Source: Epiperipatus broadwayi (lineage: Eukaryota; Onychophora; Udeonychophora; Euonychophora; Peripatidae). From it: a stretch of DNA of 64,000 nucleotides. The stretch is from positions 1,411,501 to 1,475,500 of the forward strand of contig JAQFVV010006451.1 in NCBI GenBank assembly GCA_028023455.1, in the 5' to 3' direction. The notes under the pieces are model-generated. The model was not told the origin of the DNA. It saw nothing but the letters and a program-made list of their open reading frames with translations, and did not search any database. Both the position numbers and the translations under genes were made by a program. Within the stretch, counting starts at the first letter, position 1; every line of letters starts with the position of its first letter. Shown one piece after another: positions 1-9,639 of this stretch.

Positions 1-3000
1 ATAATACATCCCATTTATTATTACTCTAATACTATATAGTTGTAATCACTGATATATTCCCTATTATTTAATAAATATAAAATTGTACCTATGCTTATTG
101 TTTTATATCGTTTTACTTTATCAACATTGTATTTTAAAAATATGCAATACTCATTTAAAAATGGAATAAAATATTTAAAAGTTATTTAATATTTCAAAAG
201 GAACTTTGCTTTACATATTTACTTCTGGAATTTATTTTATTTTCCAAAATAAATCTAACACATATTTTATTATTCTTTTTCCTTTTGGATCCATTTGATT
301 TACAATCCCAATTTGCACAAACTACACTTCTTCTTACAAGTAAATGAACTTATCTCATTCAAAATGATAGCATATCTTAAACTCTAAATTATCTATTATT
401 TATTTTAAAATATACCATACTGTAAGCTGTACTTACATTGGAAATCTAGATAGATGAGTAGGCAAAAGCAAAACTAGAGTATAACTTATAGTACATATCA
501 AAGAAAAATACCATGGCACAGAGTATCTATAAGAAATATAGGCATGACCTTTTTTGTCTAATGCCCTCCAATATTATCAGTGATGTTAAAGCTATTCCTT
601 CAGCTTTATTAAAACATCAATACTTAAAGAAAAATAGACACTGTCCAAAATAAATATATCAGTCACAGGGCATTGTTAATTGTACTGTATATCCACTAAG
701 ATTATAAAATACTATTTATATTCCCTTATTACATCCTACCTTAATATTATCTCTTGGGTTCATGTTCATAATACTACAGCCAAGTCACTACCTTATCATC
801 ATTTCCTGAAAGATTTATCAAATCTTACATTGACAAAAACTAACTTGCATATTCAAAATAATAAATAAAATTCAATTCTAATTAGAGTGATCTTACTAAC
901 CCACAAGAAAAGTGTGTTTTACTTTCTTATCCTATATTCTAAACACATACAAACTTGTCATATGAATCCTTGGAACATCCAATAATATGAAAGTTTTTAA
1001 AAGAACCACATAATATTCATTATCATGTTGTGTTATATTACTAGTATAAAATTATAGTATGCATATTCCCAAAATAAATCCTAATCTCATAATTTTAAAG
1101 TGTTGTATAAATGCATTTGCATATAATTTTAACATTTAAACTTCCACACATTATAATTCATAGGCAATCTGCAAAAAAGAAAACAAAAATATACATCATA
1201 AAATATATCAATATTCATTAACTATTACCAAGTGATATTGACTTATCATCATTTTGCAGTCTTCAGTTTTCCATCAATTAGATACAATATTGCATACATA
1301 AAGAATACTTCCATACCTTTATTTAATATGTTCCTATTTAAATTATTAAATTATTCTACTATAAGTTTCTAATATTATCAATAAATCAATATTCATGTTC
1401 CTACACTTATAAACCAAAATAACTACATTTTAAAAAAATTAATAAATGAGTCAAAAGTATATTTACTTAATCTTCAGCTGAAACAATATTTTCTTTATAG
1501 AGTTCAAAATACTTTTATTTTCTCAAGAGTTCTTTTTTTTAAAATGTTCTCTACAAGAGCAATTCTACAACCTCCCCCATTGCTAATAATGATGAATAAG
1601 ACAAAATGTTTCCGGCAGCGGTGTGTACTCCTTCCAGTATTAAAATCTCAGTTTTTTTTTTTAAAAAATGAATAAATAAAAAAAATATGGCATCTTTTAA
1701 AATCTTGAAAAATTAAATAAAATAATAATAAATCTGTCCTGGAATAGTGTATAGAATAATAATTTATGTTTCTATTGTCCAGAAATGATGATTATTAAAA
1801 CCATAATAAAATCATAACTTTCAAAATAATCCTTTGAAGTTACTATCCTAGAATATTCTATGTTAGCCTGGTGATGCATCATTTTCCATTTGGCTTAGCT
1901 TGAACTATCCGGATAAATTATTTGTGCAATATTAAATATTTCCATAATTCCATATTTTATTTACTCATGTATTCCTTTTCTCTGTAGGTTTCTTCTTTAA
2001 TAAATTTATTGCTATTTCTTATCTATTTTCAGCAGTTTCCTTATTACCTTAAAATTCAGTTTTTAAAAATAATTTTATAAGCATATAACCCTATATTCCT
2101 CAGGTTTTCATAACATACACTTTCGTAAATATTTTCTGTTAGTCTTTACTTAAAATAATATCTTGCAAATATTTTAAATGTTTCCTTCAAAAAGGATATA
2201 AAATTTATACCTATAGCATTATTTCCATAAAATATTATATAATATACTTGTCATGTTACTTATTAATCTTGGACAAGCTTATCTTGTTGTTATATAAAAT
2301 AATGCATAATTTACTTTTAGTCAGCAAATAGCTTTCCTATTAAGCTTCTGTACAATGTCCATAATAACAATTTATTAATTGGAATAGTCCTCTGTGTTAA
2401 TATTGTTAATATTATATTCATAATTATTATATCCATTTTTAAAATTTCCACTAAATACGTTTCACCAATCGGAATTCCATATTTTTATTGCGAAGTAAGT
2501 TAAGTGTCCGATGAATACTCCTGGCAAAGAACTTTAAAAATTAACAAGGCATATTAAAATGAAGTTATTAAATATATTTATTGTTACTCTCTTTGCAAAT
2601 ACTTTATAATAAATGTCCTATTAGTTTTGCAAATAAATTGTACGAGAGCACTAAAAAATTGACTAAAATAATAAAATTTAAATATATTATCACCTCGATA
2701 GCTTCTACACTTGATCACTAATACATTTAATCACCTTAATACATTTTTAATCACCCCTGATACCTCTGTGCAATCAGCATTTATATCCTAGAAAATACTT
2801 CATCCTATTGGTTGATTCTTACTTTTCATTTGATATCAAATTTGCATAATGTTACAGTCTTACACAATTAAATTTCAAAATAAAAAAAAATATGATGTAT
2901 TATAACTTCAAAAATATTATTTAAAATATTAATTTTAAATCAATTATTACTTTACTAAATTAATTAAATACCTTTAAACAACTTTTATAAAACAATATTT

Positions 3001-3770
3001 AATAAATTTATCCCACTCTTAATATTTAATTTATCTAGTTTATTTTAAAACAAAATATTTAATTTTATTAGCTGTCTTCGACTTTATTACATTATTTGAA
3101 CATTTTATAATGACTAACTTAATATTTACTTTTATGATAGGTAATAATTACATCCAATTCTATAATGCAATTTTTAAAATATTTTGAACTTTACTAATAA
3201 ATACTAGCAAGCAAGTGTGTATAACCATATATTATACAAATCACATGACTAATAGCTGAGACAGATTATCCGATTTTCTGTCTGGGAATAAATAATAAAT
3301 TGCAACACCTGTTGTATTAAATAAAATAATACAATTATAAAATTTGGAAGAAGAATTTAGAAAATATAGAATTAAATATAACTTTCACTACCATAAAACT
3401 TACTTTTAAAATATATGATATTAATGATAATTGTTAAATATAATTTATAAATTTAAATATAATATTTATTTAACTATAAGTTTAAGACTATTAAAATTGA
3501 ACTTTTAAACATACTTTTAAATATTTATAGCTGTGTTATTTACTGTGGCCAGCTTTTGCAACCATATGTAACAATATTTTTAGCTTTACTTAACTATTCT
3601 TAAGTGATTTATCATAATATTATGCATTACTAATTTCATTTAGCTTTAAATTGTACCTTAAGATACTATTAACAAAATATAACTAATACATCAAAAGAAC
3701 ACATTCTAAAATTTAAATTTTTTTAATAATTTACTGTAATGAGCTGATTCTGACCTATAGAAAAGGGTAC
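1..3770. repeat. Diverged copy 1 of a 4.8 kb noncoding repeat
   Basis: This block aligns, with many substitutions and small indels, to the 3' two thirds of the repeat at 54764-59594. Landmarks in the same order include the AAAAATATGCAATAC motif (near 140 and 56273), the block ending in CACTGTCCAAA (near 640 and 56785), and the end TCTGACCTATAGAAAAGGG just before a TA array (near 3750 and 59575). By eye identity is roughly three quarters, well below that between the two downstream copies. No reading frame longer than about 60 codons is shared, so I assign no function. It could be the noncoding part of a large transposon or an old segmental duplication. Confidence 0.8.
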
Positions 3771-3771
3771 A

Positions 3772-3794
3772 ATATATATATATATATATATATA
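3772..3794. repeat. (TA)n microsatellite
   Basis: Pure TA tract marking the end of the large repeat copy; the equivalent end of copy 2 also abuts a TA array. Confidence 0.95.
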
Positions 3795-3810
3795 TTCCAC
3801 CTCTATTGCC

Positions 3811-3890
3811 AAAAAAACGTTGCCTTGATAGCAGTTTGAAATTCTTGATTGTTATCTACATTTGGATTGTCTAAATGTTGACAGGTTTCT
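3811..3890 (+). repeat. Family E repeat, terminal fragment
   Basis: About 80 bp resembling the last part of the repeats at 29360-29440 and 33355-33437: a CCTTGAYAGCAG block, then an AATGTTTA/AATGTTGA block, then an A-rich end that passes directly into (TA)n. It lies between two TA arrays, upstream of the LINE. Similarity is moderate. Confidence 0.5.
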
Positions 3891-3897
3891 AATAATT

Positions 3898-3940
3898 ATA
3901 TATATATATATATATATATATAGATATATATATATATATT
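3898..3940. repeat. (TA)n microsatellite at the LINE 5' truncation
   Basis: TA array broken by one G at about 3923. It directly precedes the truncated start of the LINE coding sequence, so the LINE probably inserted in, or was truncated next to, a TA tract. Confidence 0.9.
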
Positions 3941-3949
3941 AGATATCAA

Positions 3950-6469
3950 ATGCAGATAATTCAGGTTTATGCCCCAACAAGTTCTCATAGTGATGAAGTT
4001 ATAGAAGATTTTTATATGGATGTACAAAAAGCTTTTGATCAGAGTAAACAACATTTTAAAATTGTTATGGGAGACTTTAATGCTAGAATTGGTAAACAAA
4101 TGAAAGATGAAAATGCTGTAGGTAATTTTGGTTATGGTAATAGAAATGAGTGAGGACATAGAATTGTGGAGTTTGCAGAAAAAGAAAAACTTTATATTAT
4201 GAATTCTTTTTTTGAGAAAAATGTTAAAAGGAAATGGACATGGAAACATCCAAATGGAGGTACAGCAGAATTGGATTATATTTTGACTAACAGAAAATAC
4301 ATATTTCAAGATTGTAATGTTCGTAATAAATTTAACACAGGAAGTGATCATCGATTAGTAAGATGTAAGATACATGTTAATGCAAAACTAGAGAGACAAA
4401 AATTATTAAGAAAAACAATATTTACAGTTGATATTCCTATTCTTCAGAAACATTCTAATGAATTTAAATTAGAACTTACAAATCGGTTTCAAGTATTACT
4501 AGATTTTGAACATGATTCAGATTTGAATGACATTAATAGGAAAATAAGTGATACACTTTTAAAAACTGCAACAAAGATGGCTACTAGAAAAAAGCAGGAA
4601 TTGACCATTTAAAATTTCTACTGAGACTAGAAAATTTATGAAGAAAAGAAGGAATATGAGGATATACAACAATGATGCATTAAAAAAGATTGAATATCTC
4701 GAATTTTGTAAAATGGTGCAGAAAAGAGTTGAAAATGATATAAGAAAGTATAATTGTGAACTAGCAAGGAAAGCTGTAGAAGAAAATAAAAGTCTAAAGA
4801 GTGTAAAACAACATTTTAGTATTGGTAGGAAATTTATATCTGAAATAAGAAAAAAAGATGGCATTATTACTAAAAAGAGAGATGACATCATGAAGTGTGT
4901 AAAAGACTTGTATCAAGAGTTATATAGTAATAAAGAACAAGTGTCTCCTATACCTATTATATCTTCCGAATTGCCCAGAATTTTGAATGAGGAAGTGAGA
5001 CATGCAATTAAATTTATGAAGAAAGGGAAGGTTCCAGGTAATGATGGAATTATAATTGATATATTAAAAGAAGCAGGTGAAAAAATAGAATTTTTTTCAG
5101 CAAAGTTATATACCAAATGTCTAAATGATAAAGATGTACCAGATGATTGGAAGAATGCAGTATTAATATTAATATTTAAAAAAGGTGATAAAGAAGATAT
5201 TAGAAATTACAGACCTATCAGTCTTTTATCAGTTTTATACAAAATTTTTACTAAGATAATTACAACTCGTCTACAGAAAACACTGGATTTTTACCAACCA
5301 AAAGAACAAGCTGGATTTTAAAGTGCTTTTAGTACAGTAGATCATATTCAGGTATTGAGAGAAATTATAGAAAGGACAAATAAATATGAGTTGCCATTAT
5401 GCTTAGGATTTGTAGACTATGAAAAGGCATTTGATTCTATAAACATTTCTTCAGTGATTAAAGCATTGGACCATCAAGGTGTAGATCCAGGATATTGTCA
5501 TATGTTAAAGAATATTTATAAAAATGCAACAGCAACAATTAGATTACATAATGATAGTAGGAAAATCAACATTGAAAAGGGTGTAAGACAGGGTGACTCC
5601 ATATCTCCAAAACTTTTACTGCAGTGCTGCAAGAAGTATTTTGTGGATTAAAATGTGAAGCTAAAGGAGTGAAAGTAAATGGAGATTATTTAAGTCATTT
5701 AGATTTTGCAGATGATGTAGTTGTTTTTGAAAATAATGCTTTAGAGCTACAGGAAATGTTGCAGGAGTTATCAGATGAAAGTAGGAAAGTAGGACTAAAG
5801 ATAAATGTTAAAAAGACTAAAGTGATGTTTAATAGATTTTCTCAAAATATGAAAATAAAGATTGATTATGAAGAATTAGAAGAAGTTAACAGTTACAAAT
5901 ACCTTGGTCAGATTATTAATACAGATGGAAACATAATGGAGGAAATTAATCATAGAATTAAACTTGGTTGTAGTGCTTTTGGTAGAAATAACTTGATACT
6001 AAAAGGAAATATGCCTATGTGTTTGAAAAGGAAGGTTTTTAATAAATGTGTTTTGCCAGTTCTTACTTATGGATCTGAGACTTGGACACTTAATAGAAGA
6101 GCAATACAGAGACTTCAGACCACTCAAAGAAGTATGGAGAGATGCATGTTGGGAGTAATAAGAAGGGATCGAAAACACAATGTATGGGTAAGAGAACAAA
6201 CAGGTGTTACCGACCTCATTGAAAAAATTAAAAGACTGAAGTGGAGTTGGGCTGGACATATTGTTAGAAGAGATGATAATAGATGGACAATTGAAATTTT
6301 AAACTGGTTTTCAAGAGATTGTAACAGACCCAGAAAGAGACCACATGTGAGATGGATGGATGAAATAAGAAAGTGTGCAGGGGTGATGTGGAGAAGAGAA
6401 GCTAAAAATAGGAAAAGATGGATTGAACTTGGAGAGACCTTCATCCTGCAGTGGATTGATAATGTTTGA
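3950..6469 (+). pseudogene. RTE-type non-LTR retrotransposon: endonuclease-reverse transcriptase, broken
   Basis: One LINE polyprotein is readable across four segments. The first two hold an APE-type endonuclease: a YAPTS segment near 3968, GDFNARIG at 4069-4092 and the catalytic SDH at 4343-4351. The start of the endonuclease domain is missing, so the copy is 5'-truncated at a TA array. Reverse transcriptase follows: NYRPISLLS near 5205, GFVDYEKAFDSI near 5406, RQGDSISPKL near 5586 and the catalytic FADD box at 5705-5716. The C-terminal tail, rich in Trp and Arg (HVRWMDEIRKCAG and WIELGE), is typical of RTE-like elements often annotated as craniofacial development protein 2-like. Breaks: an in-frame TGA at 4151-4153, a frame change between 4612 and 4638, an in-frame TAA at 5319-5321 and a one-base deletion in a T run near 5611-5615. 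In a functional element this enzyme would perform target-primed reverse transcription in the nucleus; this copy cannot encode it. Confidence 0.93.
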
Positions 6470-6472
6470 TGA

Positions 6473-6493
6473 TATATATATATATATATATAT
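6473..6493. repeat. (TA)n between the LINE 3' end and the family A array
   Basis: The LINE ends in TTTGATGA and passes straight into TA repeats, then into the family A array. Nested or adjacent insertion at one TA tract fits best. Confidence 0.9.
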
Positions 6494-6583
6494 GACTACA
6501 GATGGCGTTATATCAAAAACACCTTCAAGCGTTTGTTTACATAAACGTCAGAGCGTATTTCACTATCTCTAACTTAATTTCCA

Positions 6584-6627
6584 CCTTCATATCATGATTT
6601 CAAGCTATTTGCTATCGTCAGTGAAGG
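6584..6627 (-). ncRNA. Type I hammerhead ribozyme, family A
   Basis: Read on the minus strand: stem I strand CCTTCA, core CTGACGA, stem II (AGC/GCU with a five-base loop and a U-U mismatch at its base), core GAAA, then stem III of two base pairs (AU/AU) around CAUG, cleavage base A, and the returning stem I strand TGAAGG. Position 7 of the core (here C) is free to vary in known hammerheads. Predicted cleavage lies between 6590 and 6589. Self-cleavage would release unit-length RNA from a multimer. Confidence 0.87.
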
Positions 6628-6983
6628 ACAGGATTAAGAAACTAGATCTAAAACACAAACTCTGAGTGTTTAAGAAACAGTTTCTATTCAGCTTGCGAGC
6701 GTGAATTTTTTAGACACGTAATGTCTTCAAACTCAGCATCGCATGCCAGATAGCTACATGGGTCTGATATCAGTTCAGCATCACCACATAGTAGAAGTCT
6801 CTGCAATATATATCATTGCAAGAAAAGACCTCAAAGGTACATTTATGAAAAACAAAAAACACAAGTTAAAAACTTGCATACGCTTGTATTTATGACTACA
6901 GATGGCGTTATACCAAAAACACCTTCAAGCGTTTGTTTACATAAACGTCAGAGCGTATTTCACTATCTCTAACTTAATTTCCA

Positions 6984-7027
6984 CCTTCATATCATGATTT
7001 CAAGCAATTTGCTATCATCAGTGAAGG
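6984..7027 (-). ncRNA. Type I hammerhead ribozyme, family A
   Basis: Exactly 400 bp after the previous ribozyme, so the two cut sites would excise a 400-nt monomer. The core is the canonical CTGATGA plus GAAA. One base of the stem II loop differs (A to U on the minus strand), leaving AGC/GCU paired. Stem I CCTTCA/TGAAGG is intact, and the cleavage base is A. Confidence 0.88.
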
Positions 7028-7729
7028 ACAGGATTAAGAAACTAGATCTAAAACACAAACTCTGAGCGTTTAAGAAACAGTTTCTATTCAGCTTGCGAGC
7101 GTGAATCTTTTAGACATGTAATGTCTTCAAACTCAGCATCGCATGCCAGATAGCTACATGGGTCTGATATCAGTTCAGCATCACCACATAGTAGAAGTCT
7201 CTGCAATATATATCATTGCAAGAAAAGACCTCAAAGGTACATTTATGAAAAACAAAAAACACAAGTTAAAAACTTGCATACGCTTGTATTTATGACTACA
7301 GATGGCGTTATACCAAAAACACCTTCAAGCGTTTGTTTACATAAATGTCAGAGCATATTTCACTATCTCTAACTTAATTTCCACCTTCATATCATGAAAT
7401 ACGCTCTGACGTTTATGTAAACAAACGCTTGAAGGTGTTATTGGTATAACGCCATCTGTAGTCATAAATACAAGCGTATGCAAGTTTTTAACTTGTATTT
7501 TTTGTTTTTCATAAATGTACCTTTGAAGTCTTTTCTTGCAATGATATATATTGCAGAGACTTCTACTATGTGGTGATGCTGAACTGATATCAGACCCATG
7601 TAGCTATCTGGCATGCGATGCTGAGTTTGAAGACATTACATGTCTAAAAGATTCACGCTCGCAAGCTGAATAGAAACTGTTTCTTAAACACTCAGAGTTT
7701 GTGTTTTAGATCTAGTTTCTTAATCCTGT

Positions 7730-7773
7730 CCTTCACTGACGATAGCAAATAGCTTGAAATCATGATATGAAGG
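7730..7773 (+). ncRNA. Type I hammerhead ribozyme, family A
   Basis: In the inverted right arm. CCTTCA at 7730-7735, CTGACGA at 7736-7742, stem II AGC/GCU, GAAA, stem III AU-CAUG-AU, cleavage base A at 7767 and TGAAGG at 7768-7773. All core positions fit the hammerhead consensus (position 7 is C). Confidence 0.88.
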
Positions 7774-8129
7774 TGGAAATTAAGTTAGAGATAGTGAAAT
7801 ATGCTCTGACGTTTATGTAAACAAACGCTTGAAGGTGTTTTTGGTATAACACCATCTGTAGTCATAAATACAAGCGTATGCAAGTTTTTAACTTGTGTTT
7901 TTTGTTTTTCATAAATGTACCTTTGAGGTCTTTTCTTGCAATGATATATATTGCAGAGACTTCTACTATGTGGTGATGCTGAACTGATATCAGACCCATG
8001 TAGCTATCTGGCATGCGATGCTGAGTTTGAAGACATTACGTGTCTAAAAGATTCACGCTCGCAAGCTGAATAGAAACTGTTTCTTAAATGCTCAGAGTTT
8101 GTGTTTTAGATCTAGTTTCTTAATCCTGT

Positions 8130-8173
8130 CCTTCACTGACGATAGCAAATAGCTTGAAATCATGATATGAAGG
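8130..8173 (+). ncRNA. Type I hammerhead ribozyme, family A
   Basis: Same sequence as the copy at 7730, offset by exactly 400 bp. The pair could cut out one plus-strand monomer. Confidence 0.88.
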
Positions 8174-8423
8174 TGGAAATTAAGTTAGAGATAGTGAAAT
8201 ACGCTCTGACGTTTATGTAAACAAACGCTTGAAGGTGTTTTTGGTATAACGCCATCTGTAGTCATAAATACAAGCGTATGCAAGTTTTTAACTTGTGTTT
8301 TTTGTTTTTCATATATATATATGATAAATAGATGGCATTTTACCACAACCACCAAAACAAGTGTAAAATTTGTTTACATAAATGACAAAATAGTCAGAAT
8401 TAACTATCACTTTCATTTGCTCA

Positions 8424-8469
8424 CCCTCGGATCATCTGATTTCACGCTATTTGCTATCATCAGTGAAGA
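8424..8469 (-). ncRNA. Decayed hammerhead ribozyme, family A old subfamily
   Basis: Core CTGATGA and GAAA are both present, stem III is a longer AUCA/UGAU and the cleavage base is C. The returning stem I strand is CGAGGG against TCTTCA, so stem I is disrupted at the cleavage-proximal pair. Activity is doubtful. Confidence 0.65.
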
Positions 8470-8835
8470 ATAGAGTTAGAAACTAGATCTAAACACTGAC
8501 TCCAAGTGTTTATGCAAAACATTTCTATCAGTTTGCAAGCGTGAATTTTTCAGACCGGTAACGTCTTCAAACTCAGCCTAACAAGCCAGATATCTATATG
8601 GGTCTGATCTCAGTTCAGTTTCACCTCATAATCCAAGTCTGTGCAATATATATCATTGCAAGAAATGTTTAAAGGTACATTTATGAAAAACAAAAACAAG
8701 TTATTCACGTAACTTGCTATCACTTGTTGTTTATGATCAATAGATGGTGTTTTACCAAAAACACCAAAACAAGTGTAAAATTTGTTTACATAAATTACAA
8801 AAAAGTCAGAATTAACTATCTCTTTCATTTGCTCA

Positions 8836-8881
8836 CCCTCAGATCAGCTGATTTCAAGCTATTTGCTATCATCAGTGAAGG
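8836..8881 (-). ncRNA. Type I hammerhead ribozyme, family A old subfamily
   Basis: Core CTGATGA/GAAA intact, stem II AGC/GCU, stem III AUC/GAU closing a four-base loop, cleavage base C. Stem I is CCTTCA with TGAGGG, all paired if one U-G wobble is allowed. The best preserved ribozyme of this subfamily. Confidence 0.82.
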
Positions 8882-9008
8882 ATAGATCTAAACACTGACT
8901 CCAAGTGTTTATGCAAAACGTTTCTATCAGTTTGCATGCTTGCAAACTGATAGAAATGTTTTGCATAAACACTTGGAGTCAGTGTTTAGATCTAGTTTCT
9001 AACTCTGT

Positions 9009-9054
9009 CCTTCACTAATGATAGCAAATAGCTTGAAATCAGGTGATCTGAAGG
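9009..9054 (+). ncRNA. Inactivated hammerhead ribozyme, family A old subfamily
   Basis: Stem I CCTTCA/TGAAGG is intact, GAAA is present and stem III has three or four pairs. The core reads CTAATGA: the invariant G5 is A, which is known to abolish activity in hammerheads. Confidence 0.78.
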
Positions 9055-9423
9055 TGGAGACAATGAAAGAGATATTGAATTCTGTCTCTCTCTCAGCATT
9101 TATGTATACAAAGCTTGTATGGAGATATTGGTAAAGCTCCATATAGCAATCATAAAATGCAAGCTATAAGCAAGTTAACAAAATTTTATAACTTGTTTTG
9201 TTTATCATAAATGTACTTTTGAAGGTTTTTGCAATGATATATATTGCAGAGGCTTTTACTATATGGTGAAACTGAACTGTTTTCAGACCCATATACCTGT
9301 CTAGTTTGTTTAACTGGATTTGAAGATATTTATGTATCTGAAAAATTCATGCTTGCAAGCTAATAGAAACTTTTTTCATAAACGCTGAGGTTTAGAGTCA
9401 GTGTTTAGATCTAGTTTCTAGTC

Positions 9424-9470
9424 CCTTCACTGATGATAGCCAATTAGCTTGAAATCAGCTGATGTGAAGG
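9424..9470 (+). ncRNA. Hammerhead ribozyme with G at the cleavage site
   Basis: CCTTCA, CTGATGA, stem II, GAAA and TGAAGG are all present. The base at position 17 is G (9464) where A, C or U is needed, so cleavage is probably lost. Confidence 0.76.
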
Positions 9471-9639
9471 TGGAGACAATGAAAGAGATATTGAATTCTG
9501 TCTCTCTCAGCATTTATGTATACAAAGCTTGTATGGATATATTGGTAAAGCTCCATCTAGTGATCATAAAATGCAAGCTATAAGCAAGTTAACAAAATTT
9601 TATAACTTGTTTTGTTTATTATATATATAGATATGATGG

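Larger units (their letters stand above)
6491..8311. repeat. Family A array: 400-bp hammerhead monomers, head-to-head palindrome
   Basis: Three monomer starts lie at 6491, 6891 and 7291, exactly 400 bp apart. The sequence then turns back on itself: 6491-7360 is the reverse complement of 7397-8266, with a 36-bp loop at 7361-7396 and only scattered mismatches. The right arm repeats its landmark (GTCATAAATA) at 7461, 7861 and 8261, again 400 bp apart, and runs on to a TA tract at 8312. Each full monomer carries one hammerhead, on the minus strand in the left arm and the plus strand in the right arm. There is no coding potential. The structure fits reverse transcription of multimeric RNA with a template switch, followed by insertion at TA; that mechanism is inference. 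The arms are similar enough to risk misassembly. Confidence 0.95.
8322..9620. repeat. Older family A subfamily: two-plus-two head-to-head array
   Basis: Two diverged monomers (starts near 8322 and 8734, 412 bp apart) are followed by an inversion at 8937-8940, where AGTTTGCA meets TGCAAACT, and then by two reverse-oriented monomers about 414 bp apart that end in TA repeats near 9620. The right half carries different substitutions (for example a GTATGGAGATATTGG segment) from the left, so arms were mixed between subfamilies or have decayed. Four hammerheads are recognisable, with damage noted under each. It abuts the younger array at the TA tract 8312-8321. Confidence 0.88.

Noticed and set aside
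3896-4351. Minus-strand frame of 151 codons opposite the LINE endonuclease
   Set aside because: It is antisense to a clear endonuclease and ends in translated TA repeat.
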